DNA of 64,000 bases from CAYSRJ01 sp964521865 (GCA_964521865.1 CAZFTJ010000019.1:22759-86758); one strand, 5' to 3'; counted from the first letter of the stretch, positions 36,055 to 45,666 are shown. Translations and numbers: made by a program. The notes: a model not told the origin generated them from the letters alone.

Positions 36055-38484
36055 ATGAACGGATACGTATGCATACACGGCCATTTTTACCAGCCGCCGA
36101 GAGAGAATCCCTGGCTGGAGGAGATCCAGAAGCAGGACGAGGCCTCACCATTCCACGACTGGAATGAGCGTGTCAGCTACGAATGTTACGAACCGAATGC
36201 CGCTTCACGAATTCTCGATAACAAAAAGCGGGTTATTTCGATAGTGAACAACTACAAAAAGATAAGCTTCAACTTCGGTCCGACTCTGCTTGCATGGCTC
36301 GAAAGGCACAGGCCTGAGGTATACCGTGCAGTTGTCGATGCGGACGGGGAGAGCAAAAAATCTTTTTCCGGGCACGGCTGCGCCCTTGCCCAGGCCTATA
36401 ACCACATCATCATGCCGCTTGCCGTAAAAAGAGACAGGATAACGCAGGTAAAATGGGGGATAGCCGATTTCAGATTACGTTTTAACAGGAACCCGGAGGG
36501 TATGTGGCTACCCGAAACAGCGGTCGATTACGAAACTCTCGATATCCTTGCCGATGAGGGCATTACATTTACCATCCTCGCCCCCCATCAGGCCGTTCGT
36601 GTACGTCCGGCCGGCGGCGAGTGGGTGGATGTTCGTGGTGAGAAGATTGATACGAAGCGGGCCTACCGCTGCAACCTCCCTTCCGGCAGATCGATCTCGA
36701 TCTTTTTTTACGACGGGGCGATTGCACACGGGGTAAGTTTCGGCGATCTCCTCAGGGATGGGAAAGGTTTTGCAGAGCGGCTTCTTCAACCGCTCACAGG
36801 GCGCGAAACGGACGGGCTTGTGCACATTGCGACGGACGGTGAAACCTACGGGCACCATCACCGTTTCGGCGACATGGCGCTCGCGTACTGTATCCATCAT
36901 ATCGAATCATACAACCTTGCACGGATCACCATATACGGAGAGTATCTCGAAAATTTTCCGCCGACGTATGACGTGGAGATTGCGGAGAATACCTCCTGGA
37001 GCTGTGTGCACGGGGTCGAGCGATGGAAGAGCAACTGCGGGTGCAAAACCGGGAGGCATCAGGAGTACACGCAGGAGTGGAGAGCGCCGCTTCGGGAAGC
37101 GATGGACCGGTTGAGGGATGGGCTCGCTCTTTTTTTTGAAAAGGAGGCGGCTCTTTTATTGAAAGATCCATGGGCTGCACGGGATCGGTACATAACCCTT
37201 ATTCTGGACCGGAGCCAAAAAAATGTGGAAACATTTTTACGCAGTCATGCAAGAAAACCGCTCTCACAACAGGATCGGATACGGGCGCTCAAGCTGCTTG
37301 AGATGCAGCGGAACATTCAGCTCATGTTTACGAGCTGCGGCTGGTTTTTCGAGGAGATATCGGACATCGAAACGAAACAGGTCATGCAGTATGCTGCCAG
37401 GGCCATGCAGCTTGCGAAGGAAACAAACGGTCCCGACCTGGAACCGGAATACCGGAGCATACTGCAAAAGGCAAAGAGCAATAATCCCGCATACAGAACC
37501 GGTTTGGATGTATATGACAGCGAGGTGGTCGGCAAACGGATAACTCTTTCGGATGTCGGCGCGCACTATGCGATTTTGTCGCTTTTTCTGGACGGGCCCG
37601 GGCCCGAAGATGTGTACTGCTATTCCGTGCGGCCGCTTCAATACGACAGGATTCAGGAGGGTGACATGGAGCTCGCCGTGGGGGAGACCGCTGTCGTGTC
37701 AATGCCGTTGAGCGAACAAATGACAGTAAGCTTCGCCGTACTCCGCGCTGGACTTTATGTTCTGGAAGGCAGGGTGGGGGATGCGATTGATGAGCGAACA
37801 TTTCCCAAACTGCGGGATGCTTTGCAAAAAGCCATGTACGACCGCTCTCCCGCGAGGGTTAAGGATATTATGGCCGGGTATTTCGGGCCTAAAACCTACT
37901 CCCTGCACAGCCTGTTTGCTGACGAACAGGGGGACATTATCGGTCGAATCCTGACTCCGGCAGTACGGGATATCGAGGCACTGCTTGTAAAAAAGTACGA
38001 CGAATGGGGGCCGCTTCTGCAGGAGCTCGAGAGACTTGGTACTCCTCTGCCCGAGGAAATAACCATTGTCGGTAATCTGGTCGTTCATGCAAAGATGCGG
38101 ACCCTGCTGGGTTCGCATAGCATAGATATGAATAGTCTGCTCGGACTGATTGAGGAAATCAAAAGGTTCTCATACGCGCTGAATGAAGAGATGATGCACT
38201 GGGCATCCCTCAGAATGGCGAAACTTATTGAAGGCCTGGACTCTTCAGCAGTCGAGATGCATACCGGTTTCAAGAGACTTGAGATGCTCGATATGCTGGT
38301 CTCTGCCTTCCTGTCTCTTCCGGCTCAGATCGACATACGAAAGGCACAGGATGCTTATTTCGGTATATGCAGCAAACACAGGAAGGGATTAGTCGAACAG
38401 GCCGGTGCAGGTGATCGGTCTGCCGAGGCACGGCTTTCGATGTTAGACAGACTCGGCGATCATCTGAATGTGAGATGCGAATGA
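36055..38484 (+). CDS. GH57 family glycoside hydrolase with DUF3536 domain
   Basis: 809 residues. GH57 motifs are clear in the first 330: IHGHFYQPPRENPWLE (6-21), RNPEGMWLPETAVDYETLD with the nucleophile Glu, and HIATDGETYGHHHRF with the acid/base Asp. The rest is the DUF3536 domain that accompanies this GH57 group (ENTSWSCVHGVERWKSNCG, RDRYITLILDRSQKNV). Substrate is probably an alpha-glucan. I start at ATG 36055; a longer frame begins 59 codons earlier but runs through a dispersed repeat and lacks homology. MalQ starts 11 bases after its stop, so both form one operon for maltodextrin or glycogen turnover. No signal peptide. Confidence 0.85.
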   Translation: MNGYVCIHGHFYQPPRENPWLEEIQKQDEASPFHDWNERVSYECYEPNAASRILDNKKRVISIVNNYKKISFNFGPTLLAWLERHRPEVYRAVVDADGESKKSFSGHGCALAQAYNHIIMPLAVKRDRITQVKWGIADFRLRFNRNPEGMWLPETAVDYETLDILADEGITFTILAPHQAVRVRPAGGEWVDVRGEKIDTKRAYRCNLPSGRSISIFFYDGAIAHGVSFGDLLRDGKGFAERLLQPLTGRETDGLVHIATDGETYGHHHRFGDMALAYCIHHIESYNLARITIYGEYLENFPPTYDVEIAENTSWSCVHGVERWKSNCGCKTGRHQEYTQEWRAPLREAMDRLRDGLALFFEKEAALLLKDPWAARDRYITLILDRSQKNVETFLRSHARKPLSQQDRIRALKLLEMQRNIQLMFTSCGWFFEEISDIETKQVMQYAARAMQLAKETNGPDLEPEYRSILQKAKSNNPAYRTGLDVYDSEVVGKRITLSDVGAHYAILSLFLDGPGPEDVYCYSVRPLQYDRIQEGDMELAVGETAVVSMPLSEQMTVSFAVLRAGLYVLEGRVGDAIDERTFPKLRDALQKAMYDRSPARVKDIMAGYFGPKTYSLHSLFADEQGDIIGRILTPAVRDIEALLVKKYDEWGPLLQELERLGTPLPEEITIVGNLVVHAKMRTLLGSHSIDMNSLLGLIEEIKRFSYALNEEMMHWASLRMAKLIEGLDSSAVEMHTGFKRLEMLDMLVSAFLSLPAQIDIRKAQDAYFGICSKHRKGLVEQAGAGDRSAEARLSMLDRLGDHLNVRCE

Positions 38485-38494
38485 AAAGGACATT

Positions 38495-40069
38495 TTGTCT
38501 GCAGAGAAAAATATGTATGGAGTTTCGGTAAAAAACAAGGCTGAAGGTTCGGGGCGGAAAAGCGGCATCCTCCTGCACATCCCCTCACTGCCGTCCGAAT
38601 TCGGCATCGGCGATATGGGTCCCGCCGCATCCCGGTTTGCCGACTTTCTGAAACAAAGCGGACAAAGAATCTGGCAGGTTCTTCCGGTGTGCCCTACCGC
38701 TGCGAAGTACGGGAATTCCCCGTATTCGAGCAGTTCGGCGTTTGCCGGGAATCCACTTCTCATAAGCCCCGATGTGCTCGAACAGGGCGGTCTTCTTGAT
38801 GCGGTTGACAAGGAGAATAAAGACTTTCCCCGGGGAAGGGTCGATTATCCGGCGGTAATCCGATATAAGCAGCGGGTGCTGCGAAGGGCCTTCGAGCGTT
38901 TCGAAATAAATGGGCTTGAGAGCGATGCGTTTTTGAAATTCTGCGATAAACACGCATTCTGGCTTGAGGACTACGCACTGTTTGAAACCCTCGGGAGAAC
39001 CATCAAAGAAGAAAGGTGGGACTGCTGGCCTGAAGATCTGCGGGATCGAAGAGAAGATGCCCTGCAGGAGCTCAAAACAAAACACGCGCACGAGATCATG
39101 TTCGTCAAATTCGTTCAGTATATATTCTTTGATCAGTGGGATGCACTGAAAAACTGCTGCCGTAAAAAAGGCATCGAGGTCATGGGGGACCTGCCCTTCT
39201 ATGTCAATCATGACAGTGCCGATGTATGGGCCCGCCCGCACCTTTTTTCACTGAACAGCCGCAAGCAACCTCTGATTGTCTCCGGTGTTCCTCCGGATTA
39301 TTACAGCATAACGGGTCAGCTCTGGAATAATCCCGTGTACTGGTGGGAGGCGCATAAAGAAGAGGGGTACGCGTGGTGGATCGAAAGAATCACTCACAGC
39401 CTCCGACTTTTCGATCGCCTCAGGTTCGATCATTTCAGGGGATTTGTCGATTTCTGGGGGGTTCCTGCGGGGTATAAAACAGCCCGGAGGGGAAGATGGC
39501 TGCCCGGACCTCGTGATGATCTCTTTGACCTGTTGAAAGCACGTTTTCCCGATATGCCCTTTGTTGCGGAAGACCTGGGCGATATATCCGTTGAGGTTCG
39601 CAGATTCAGGGACAGGTTCGGTATTCCCGGTATGCGTGTTCTTCAATTCGGATTTGAGAAAGGTACGGCGTCGGATTATCACAAGCCATACAATTACCCG
39701 GAAAACTGTGTCGCCTATCCCGGCACCCATGACAACGACACCCTGCAGGGCTGGCTGGAGAGGCGGGACGGCTCTTCGGATGATCGCAGCGCCGAAATAA
39801 AACGGGCGTTGAGATATGTCGGCCATGGCAGAGGCCCACTACAGAATGTGCACTGGAAGTTTATACGGGTTCTTATGATGTCCAGTGCCAACACGGTTAT
39901 TTTTCCCATGCAGGACGTACTCGGGATAGGGAGAGCAGGGCGTATGAATACTCCTGCAACAGCTCATGGCAACTGGGAGTGGCGCATCAAACCTGAAGAG
40001 CTGAGAAAACAGGATGCCCGAAAACTTTCGGGACTATCCTCCATATACGGCCGCATACCGTCACAATAG
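38495..40069 (+). CDS. malQ: 4-alpha-glucanotransferase (amylomaltase)
   Basis: 524 residues of the GH77 family, which moves glucan segments between alpha-1,4 chains. Motifs: GILLHIPSLPSEFGIGDMG near the start, SPYSSSSAFAGNPLLIS, GDLPFYVNHDSADVWA, the nucleophile region RFDHFRG, the acid/base VAEDLG and GTHDNDT. The 5' end is uncertain: TTG at 38495 has AAAGGA four bases before it, whereas ATG at 38513 has a weak site. Translated right after the GH57-DUF3536 gene. It would act with the phosphorylase at 12438-14966. Confidence 0.93.
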   Translation: MSAEKNMYGVSVKNKAEGSGRKSGILLHIPSLPSEFGIGDMGPAASRFADFLKQSGQRIWQVLPVCPTAAKYGNSPYSSSSAFAGNPLLISPDVLEQGGLLDAVDKENKDFPRGRVDYPAVIRYKQRVLRRAFERFEINGLESDAFLKFCDKHAFWLEDYALFETLGRTIKEERWDCWPEDLRDRREDALQELKTKHAHEIMFVKFVQYIFFDQWDALKNCCRKKGIEVMGDLPFYVNHDSADVWARPHLFSLNSRKQPLIVSGVPPDYYSITGQLWNNPVYWWEAHKEEGYAWWIERITHSLRLFDRLRFDHFRGFVDFWGVPAGYKTARRGRWLPGPRDDLFDLLKARFPDMPFVAEDLGDISVEVRRFRDRFGIPGMRVLQFGFEKGTASDYHKPYNYPENCVAYPGTHDNDTLQGWLERRDGSSDDRSAEIKRALRYVGHGRGPLQNVHWKFIRVLMMSSANTVIFPMQDVLGIGRAGRMNTPATAHGNWEWRIKPEELRKQDARKLSGLSSIYGRIPSQ

Positions 40070-40119
40070 CATGCACTCCTGTAGTACGGAGTAATCGGAC
40101 AATTCCCACCACCCCAATG

Positions 40120-40248
40120 ATTATCCGGACGCTTCGCATCCGGTTAATGCCGCCGGTGCAAGCACCGGGATTCCTCAACAAATCCAGTTGAGCGGACATA
40201 ATCCCCGCTTACATGTCGCGGAGAACATGCCGCTTGACGGCTGCATTA
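40120..40248. repeat. dispersed hairpin repeat, long form, copy 3
   Basis: Best-preserved long copy. ATTATCCGGACGC (40120-40132), loop TTC, GCATCCGGTTAAT (40136-40148; 11 of 13 pair), then GCCGCC and the second hairpin GGTGC-AA-GCACC (40155-40166), then GAGCGGACATAA, GTCGCGGAGAACAT and GCCGCTTGACGGC, a third hairpin. It fills the first half of the 394-base gap between malQ and the flippase-like gene; the second half holds a promoter candidate. Confidence 0.7.
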
Positions 40249-40343
40249 CATTGCTCGACGCAGCCCCGGTTTCCGTATGATGGAGAAGCCCTGTCTTTTT
40301 TTGTTCGGTGTAAAGAATTTTCTCGACTTTTCAAACCGGAATA

Positions 40344-40354
40344 TGCTATATACT
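40344..40354 (+). promoter_or_regulatory. extended -10 promoter candidate for the flippase-like gene
   Basis: TGCTATATACT, close to the TGCTATACT element before pta and ptb-buk, with TCGACT as a loose -35 about 18 bases upstream. Transcription would start about 100 bases before the ATG at 40464. Confidence 0.4.
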
Positions 40355-40463
40355 ATCGTGATGTTTCTATGACCATCTTTTCGTCGATGGATTATGCAGG
40401 GGTGGGGAATCGACAGCTTCATAGCTGACGCACATTTTTTTATCGAAACGAGGCTGTGTTGAT

Positions 40464-41528
40464 ATGTGGAAACAACAGGTGATTGACAAAAGAAAGAAGC
40501 TGGTAGTACGCTTCATAAGATATGCGCTTATCCTTATGATCGTCATCGGTATTCTTGCCGCCTTTGCCGGTCTCAGAGAGTTGAAGAAGATACTGTGGGA
40601 GCTTCGTTTTCTGCCTGTGATTGAGGCCTTTATCAGCGCACTTACGGTGTACTGCATGGAGGGAATTCTGCTGTCCCTTGCTCTCGGTATACTCGGCGAA
40701 AGATTAAAACCTTTGAACGCCCTCCATTCGTCTTTCATCATTAACACGCTTGGTTATACCGTTTCATTCGGCGGTATTACTCCATTTGCAACACAGATGT
40801 ACGTTCTCGACTACCAGGGCATCAGTTTCGGCAAGGCTGCGCTCAGCAGAGCATTCCAGGTATTTTTTTTCAACATACTGTTCAGTGTTCTTCTCGCTTC
40901 AGGATACGTGCTCGTACTTTTACAGAGTAGATACATGGATATCAATATAACGGCAATCACTGTTGCCGTTGTCTTTTTCTTCAGTGTAATCCTGCTCCTG
41001 TACCTTGAGCTGTTCTGGCGTTCATTCAGAGAGAAGGGCATTCGGTTTTTCTTCAACGTCGTAAACCGGATTTTGAAGATTGTTAAAAAAAAGCTTCCCA
41101 TGGAGAAGGAGCAGGTAACGAACTTCATAGAAGACTTTATCGGAAAGCTCTCCGACCTGCGGAAAAAGCCGGGCAGATTTGCCGCACTGATCGCCGTCAC
41201 CACCGTGGACTGGGCCTTCTGGCTTCTGGTAATGTTTTTTTCATTTAAAGCGGTGCATTATTCGATACCGGTCGGCATGCTGATAACGGGATTCTCGATT
41301 GGTCAGATTGTTGCCCTTATATCAATGCTTCCGGGCGGTATCGGAATGCTGGAAGGGTCCATGGCGCTGACATTCGTCGGTTTGGGAGTTCCGCTCCATA
41401 CGGCGCTTGCGGCAATACTCCTGTATAGAATGACCTTTAATATAGTTCCGTTCCTGTTGAGCCTTCCCCTCTACTTCATACTGAAGCGGAGACAGCCGGA
41501 AGAAAAACCCGCCCCGGGCCGCGGTTGA
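40464..41528 (+). CDS. UPF0104/lysylphosphatidylglycerol-synthase-TM family membrane protein (flippase-like)
   Basis: 354 residues with eight or nine hydrophobic helices. Family features: an early FAGLRELKKILWELRF, NTLGYTVSFGGITPFATQMY, and the C-terminal SIGQIVALISMLPGGIGMLEGSM motif of MprF/AglD-type integral membrane domains. Such proteins flip or help move lipid-linked molecules. No lysyl-transferase domain follows, so it is the stand-alone form. It has its own candidate promoter and is not obviously part of an operon; ackA lies convergent downstream. Confidence 0.85.
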   Translation: MWKQQVIDKRKKLVVRFIRYALILMIVIGILAAFAGLRELKKILWELRFLPVIEAFISALTVYCMEGILLSLALGILGERLKPLNALHSSFIINTLGYTVSFGGITPFATQMYVLDYQGISFGKAALSRAFQVFFFNILFSVLLASGYVLVLLQSRYMDINITAITVAVVFFFSVILLLYLELFWRSFREKGIRFFFNVVNRILKIVKKKLPMEKEQVTNFIEDFIGKLSDLRKKPGRFAALIAVTTVDWAFWLLVMFFSFKAVHYSIPVGMLITGFSIGQIVALISMLPGGIGMLEGSMALTFVGLGVPLHTALAAILLYRMTFNIVPFLLSLPLYFILKRRQPEEKPAPGRG

Positions 41529-41573
41529 GAAAATGCGTACAGCGTGCTTGCAATGGGAAAACTTGTTATATTT

Positions 41574-42923
41574 TTATACAACCGATCTGCCGGGAGCCAG
41601 CGCCCTGATGGAAAGCAGCTCCGGTTCTTTTTCCGATTCTCTCCTGAAGGCCTCTTCACGCAGTTTATTTACATAGTCGGGGCTCTGGAATGAATAGGTG
41701 AAATTGGTATGCACATCATACCTGCCTTCCATAAGCGCCACGGTATCCTCGACCATGACATACTCCTCATCGGTCGGAATAACAAAAATACTTGCATTCG
41801 AGTCGTTTGCGGTAATATCGGTTTCTGCATTTCGCGTTAATGAAATATCGTTTTTATTTCGATCGTACGTAATACCGAGGCCTTCGAGCCCTTCCATCAT
41901 TTTCGAGCGAACCAGAGAGCTCATCTCTCCCACTCCCGCTGTAAAAACGAGGGCGTCTATCCTCCCCAGTGCGGCGAGATAGGCTCCTATGTACTTCTTG
42001 CCCCGGTAGGTCTCAATATCGATTGCGAGCTTTGCCCGTTTGTCGCCGCCTTCCGCCGCTTTCTTGATATCGCGCCGGTCTATGTATTTTCCGGTTATAC
42101 CCAAAAGCCCGCTTTTTTTGTTCAGTACATAGTTCATGTCGGATGGGCTGCAGCTGAGTTTGTCCATCATGTAAAGATCGATTGCCGCGTCGTGATCACC
42201 CGGCCGGGTTCCCATGACCGCACCCTCCATGGGCGTAAACCCCATGCTCGTGTCAACGGAAATCCCGTTTTGCACTGCATTAAAACTTACTCCGTTTCCG
42301 ATATGGGCGATTATCAGATTTACTTTGAAAGGGTCTCTGCCGAGCAGAACCGCAGCTCTCTTAGCGCTGTACAGAAGGGACGTGCCGTGAAATCCGTATC
42401 TTCTGATTGAATATTTTGTATACCAGTTATGGGGCAGGGCGTATATGAAGGCATGTTCCGGCATGGTCTGGTGCCAGGCGGTGTCCATAATGGCAACATG
42501 GGGCACCTCGGGAAGTATTTTTTTTGCGGCCTCGATTCCCGTGATATTCGGGGGGTTGTGAAGAGGGGCAAGATCCGCAAGCCGCCTGAAGGTATCGAGG
42601 GCAGTGTCGTCGATGATGACGGACTTGTTGAATTTCTCGCCTCCATGAACGACTCTATGTCCCACAGCCTGTATCCTGTTGATGTTTTCTATCACCCCGT
42701 CTTTTCCCGTGAGCACCTCAACGATAAGCTGTACCGCATCACGATGGCTCGGACAATCCCGTACTATCTCCACCGCTTCTCTGCCGATCACTTCATGTGT
42801 GATGGATGAGTTTCCCTGGGTAACCCGTTCGACAATCCCCTTTGCGACTGTAGTCCTTTTTTCCCAACGGTACAGCACGTATTTAACGGAAGAGCTGCCG
42901 CTGTTCAGTACAAGAATATCCAT
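41574..42923 (-). CDS. ackA: acetate kinase with C-terminal extension
   Basis: 449 residues against about 400 in E. coli. It makes acetate and ATP from acetyl phosphate. Motifs: VLNSGSSSVKYVLY at the N-terminus, VVHGGEKF, MDTAWHQTMP, RRYGFHGTS, AHIGNGVS, GFTPMEGAVMGTRPGD and FTAGVGE. The extra 50 or so residues at the end (after MEGRYDVHTNF) are charged and lack a known motif. AAGGAG precedes ATG 42923; an upstream in-frame ATG is not supported. Pta is 25 kb away on the same strand, so the pair are not linked here. Confidence 0.95.
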   Translation of the reverse strand: MDILVLNSGSSSVKYVLYRWEKRTTVAKGIVERVTQGNSSITHEVIGREAVEIVRDCPSHRDAVQLIVEVLTGKDGVIENINRIQAVGHRVVHGGEKFNKSVIIDDTALDTFRRLADLAPLHNPPNITGIEAAKKILPEVPHVAIMDTAWHQTMPEHAFIYALPHNWYTKYSIRRYGFHGTSLLYSAKRAAVLLGRDPFKVNLIIAHIGNGVSFNAVQNGISVDTSMGFTPMEGAVMGTRPGDHDAAIDLYMMDKLSCSPSDMNYVLNKKSGLLGITGKYIDRRDIKKAAEGGDKRAKLAIDIETYRGKKYIGAYLAALGRIDALVFTAGVGEMSSLVRSKMMEGLEGLGITYDRNKNDISLTRNAETDITANDSNASIFVIPTDEEYVMVEDTVALMEGRYDVHTNFTYSFQSPDYVNKLREEAFRRESEKEPELLSIRALAPGRSVV

Positions 42924-43051
42924 TATTCGCTCCTTTTGCTGGTCGTACACCCGAGTATTTGAAAAAGGATTGAATGAGGTATACAAAATGATTAAATTAA
43001 ATATGAGACCATCACAATATAATAAAAAACGGCATTCTGTTGGAGGAAATT

Positions 43052-44032
43052 ATGCATTCATCCATTCGGGTTTTGCACCGGATAGAACCGAGAAACCCGC
43101 TTCTCGTTGCCTCCTGGCCGGGAATGGGGAATGTAGCATACGGTGCCGCAATGTACCTGAAGGAGAGTGTAAAAGCCTCCAAGTTTGCTGAAATCAAGCC
43201 GGAAGATTTTTTTTATAAAACAGGCGTTCAGATAGGAAACGGTATTGTCGAAATTCCCGGTTTGCCGAGGAGTGAATTCTTTTTTTACGAAGACCCTGAT
43301 GCAAAGAGCGATCTTCTTATATTTATCGGTGAATCTCAGCCGGTAATGGAGAAGGAGTACGAACTTGCAAAAAGAGTCATTGAGGTTGCCCTTGAGTTCA
43401 ATGTGCGTGAAGCCATCACATTTGCGGCAACACCGGTTAATATCACCCATCATGCTCAACCCGGTGTCTGGGGTGTTTCCACCGAAGCACGTTTTCTCAA
43501 GATTTTTCCCCGATACAATATCAAAGTGATGAATGCAGGCCACATCGGTGGGTTGAATGGGCTTGTACTCGGTGTTGCGAAAGAAGCCGGCATCGGCGGC
43601 TTTTGTCTGCTGGGAGAAATCCCCTTTTATACGGCAAAGATCGAAAATCCAAAATCTTCACTTGCACTACTCAAGGTGTTTATGGAATACTCCGGCGTGC
43701 GCATCGACCTTGACGGCCTCGGGCAGATGGCGGTTTTTGTTGAAGAGGAGATCGATAAAGTTAGTAAAACGTCGAAGCAGACATTATTGGGGGGTGAAGT
43801 TCCCCAGGAAATGAGCGGCGCCTCCGAAGCGGAGTATGAGGAGGGGGAGCAGAGTCAGGCTCAGGGTGAAAAGGTGCCGCACGGTATTCGCGATAGAATT
43901 GAGTATATGTTCAAGGCAGCCTCTGAGGATATTTCCAAAGCCGGGGCACTGAAGGCGGAGCTCGATAGATGGGGCCTCTTTCAGGAGTATGAGGATAGGT
44001 TTCTGGACCTCTTCGGCAAAAAAAACCTTTGA
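43052..44032 (+). CDS. PAC2 family protein (proteasome-assembly-chaperone fold)
   Basis: 326 residues; PAC2 fold in residues 1-215 with PLLVASWPGMGNVAYGAAMYL, DLLIFIGESQP, EAITFAATPVNITHH and GHIGGLNGLVLGVAKEAGI. The C-terminal 110 residues are charged and helical. PAC2 proteins are proteasome-assembly factors in archaea and eukaryotes; bacterial members have no firm role. GGAGGA precedes ATG 43052. The next gene begins 26 bases later and encodes a Cdc48N-like/vWA protein, so the two probably work together. Divergent from ackA. Confidence 0.8.
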   Translation: MHSSIRVLHRIEPRNPLLVASWPGMGNVAYGAAMYLKESVKASKFAEIKPEDFFYKTGVQIGNGIVEIPGLPRSEFFFYEDPDAKSDLLIFIGESQPVMEKEYELAKRVIEVALEFNVREAITFAATPVNITHHAQPGVWGVSTEARFLKIFPRYNIKVMNAGHIGGLNGLVLGVAKEAGIGGFCLLGEIPFYTAKIENPKSSLALLKVFMEYSGVRIDLDGLGQMAVFVEEEIDKVSKTSKQTLLGGEVPQEMSGASEAEYEEGEQSQAQGEKVPHGIRDRIEYMFKAASEDISKAGALKAELDRWGLFQEYEDRFLDLFGKKNL

Positions 44033-44058
44033 AACCTACAATGTTCGGAGCAAAACGA

Positions 44059-44979
44059 ATGGGGCTGTTCAAAAAGAAAGAGGGCATCAATAAACCAGAC
44101 AGCCGTGACACGAGCCTCCCTTCAACGCAGTTTCTCAATCCGAGCCTTAAAATACTCGAAGGGTTCAGGGAAGACCAGGGTTCCTCCGATCCTGTTATCA
44201 GGCTGACAAAGTACCTGCGTGAAGAATTCGGTGTGAAAAGCGGGGACAGCGTTGTTTTAAAGAAAGGCGACAGAATGATCAAGGCACGGGTCGATGTTTC
44301 ATCCGCCTCCGATGGAAATGCACTGGTTGCCCGTTTGAACAGGATTTCACGAGACCTTCTTCAAGCAGACATAGGGGATGAAATTACAGTCATTCCGCAT
44401 GAAACACTGATGCTTCTCATCGATACGTCGGGGAGTATGGCCGATTTTATTTCAGGAATTATGAAGATGGAGGCGGCAAAAAACGCTATACGGGAATTTA
44501 TTCGAAGCAAGTTTCTTATGCAGCATGGAGATCGAATAGGGATTATAAGCTTCGGTGAATGGGCTTCGGTTATAGAGAAGCCGTCCCAAAATTATGAGCA
44601 TCTTGAAAACAGGGTCGATGTGCTTTCACCAAACGGGTCCACCGCCATGTTCGAGGGTATGCGGATGGCAATCGATAGTGTGTCAACTGCGGGCGGTGCG
44701 AAGAGAATCATTCTGTTGACTGACGGAATCCCCACGACAACGGGACGAATGTCGATCATAACACTTGCGAAGGACGCGGCCGGACGCCGTATCGTTATCG
44801 ATACGGTCGGGGTAGGTTCGCCGTTCGACTTCATGGCATATGATGAGCCCCTTTTACGGAAGATTGCCGCAATTACCGGCGGAACGTTCAGGAGAGTGCT
44901 TGATATTCAGCAGCTTACAGGACAGTTCAGAGAGCTTGCAGAGGGGAAGAATTTTACGTATCTCTTACCGGAAAAATGA
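44059..44979 (+). CDS. Cdc48 N-domain-like plus von Willebrand factor A protein
   Basis: About 306 residues. The first part after a short basic lead matches the double-psi-barrel N domain of Cdc48/VAT: VIRLTKYLREEFGVKSGD, then GDRMIKARV, VARLNRISRDL, and IGDEITVIP, with the same order and spacing of R-L, G-V-x-x-G-D-x-V, G-D-R, R-x-x-R and I-G-D-x-x-T-V as in archaeal Cdc48. The second part is a vWA domain with intact MIDAS residues: LLIDTSGSM, NGSTAM and LLTDGIP. No AAA ATPase domain is present. ATG 44059 has GGAG nine bases upstream; a TTG at 44029 that overlaps the PAC2 stop is possible. Likely a metal-dependent adaptor in an operon with PAC2. Confidence 0.7.
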   Translation: MGLFKKKEGINKPDSRDTSLPSTQFLNPSLKILEGFREDQGSSDPVIRLTKYLREEFGVKSGDSVVLKKGDRMIKARVDVSSASDGNALVARLNRISRDLLQADIGDEITVIPHETLMLLIDTSGSMADFISGIMKMEAAKNAIREFIRSKFLMQHGDRIGIISFGEWASVIEKPSQNYEHLENRVDVLSPNGSTAMFEGMRMAIDSVSTAGGAKRIILLTDGIPTTTGRMSIITLAKDAAGRRIVIDTVGVGSPFDFMAYDEPLLRKIAAITGGTFRRVLDIQQLTGQFRELAEGKNFTYLLPEK

Positions 44980-45114
44980 AAACCTCTCCATGTATGCCGT
45001 ATTTATCTTCTGCCTGTTTTAACCGTTTGTCTATGCGGGTACAATCTCCTTCTTTTTAAGTATTCGACGACTATATTTTAATTCAGGCATGCATGCCCTG
45101 GAGGGCATCGATAA

Positions 45115-45564
45115 ATGGACAGAAGAAAGTACATAAGGCATCCGCTGAGCTATCCTCTCGAAACCAGAATCCTTCAGGAAAATAATAATTCCGGGGACCA
45201 CGTCAATCACATTGTCGGCGAATCCGATAATATCGGAGAGGGAGGGCTCCAATTCACAACCTGCTGCAGGATTGATGTCAATACGGCAGTCGCGATAGAT
45301 GTTTCGGTTGAGAACAGGAAATTCTCACTGAAGGGATATGTTACGCGCTGCAGAAAATGCAGGGATGGACGGTACGTGATTGCAGTAACGTTCGACGCAC
45401 CGAATGAACTGCTCAAGGCCAGAATGACGGAGCAGGTTGTGCGGATAGAGCTGTTCAAAAAAAGACTGGAACAGCGGTACAATGTCACGATAGATTTCGG
45501 GTGTATTGCGAAGGAGTGGATAAAGAGGTACTCGACACTGTTTGCAAAGCACTATGATGTGTAG
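45115..45564 (+). CDS. PilZ-domain protein (c-di-GMP binding)
   Basis: 149 residues; the PilZ motifs are at the N-terminus (RRKYIRHPL, the R-x3-R motif) and at NIGEGGLQF (D/N-x-S-x-x-G type, with G for S). The C-terminal 40 residues form a separate helical tail (KRLEQRYNVTIDFG). It likely responds to c-di-GMP; a GAF-GGDEF cyclase is encoded at 58255-59310. GGAGGG precedes the start. A 12-base perfect palindrome, GGCATGCATGCC, lies at 45086-45097 just upstream and might be a regulator site. Confidence 0.8.
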   Translation: MDRRKYIRHPLSYPLETRILQENNNSGDHVNHIVGESDNIGEGGLQFTTCCRIDVNTAVAIDVSVENRKFSLKGYVTRCRKCRDGRYVIAVTFDAPNELLKARMTEQVVRIELFKKRLEQRYNVTIDFGCIAKEWIKRYSTLFAKHYDV

Positions 45565-45666
45565 AGTATCGGAAAATCATACAATGAAAACGGGCAGTCA
45601 GTGCTGTTCCTCGAACGATATGCATGCCTTTAATATATCAAACGAACCTAAAGAAAGGATCCGCAC

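Noticed and set aside
40213..40428. 71-codon plus-strand open frame after malQ
   Set aside because: It runs through a dispersed repeat and a promoter candidate; composition is not protein-like.
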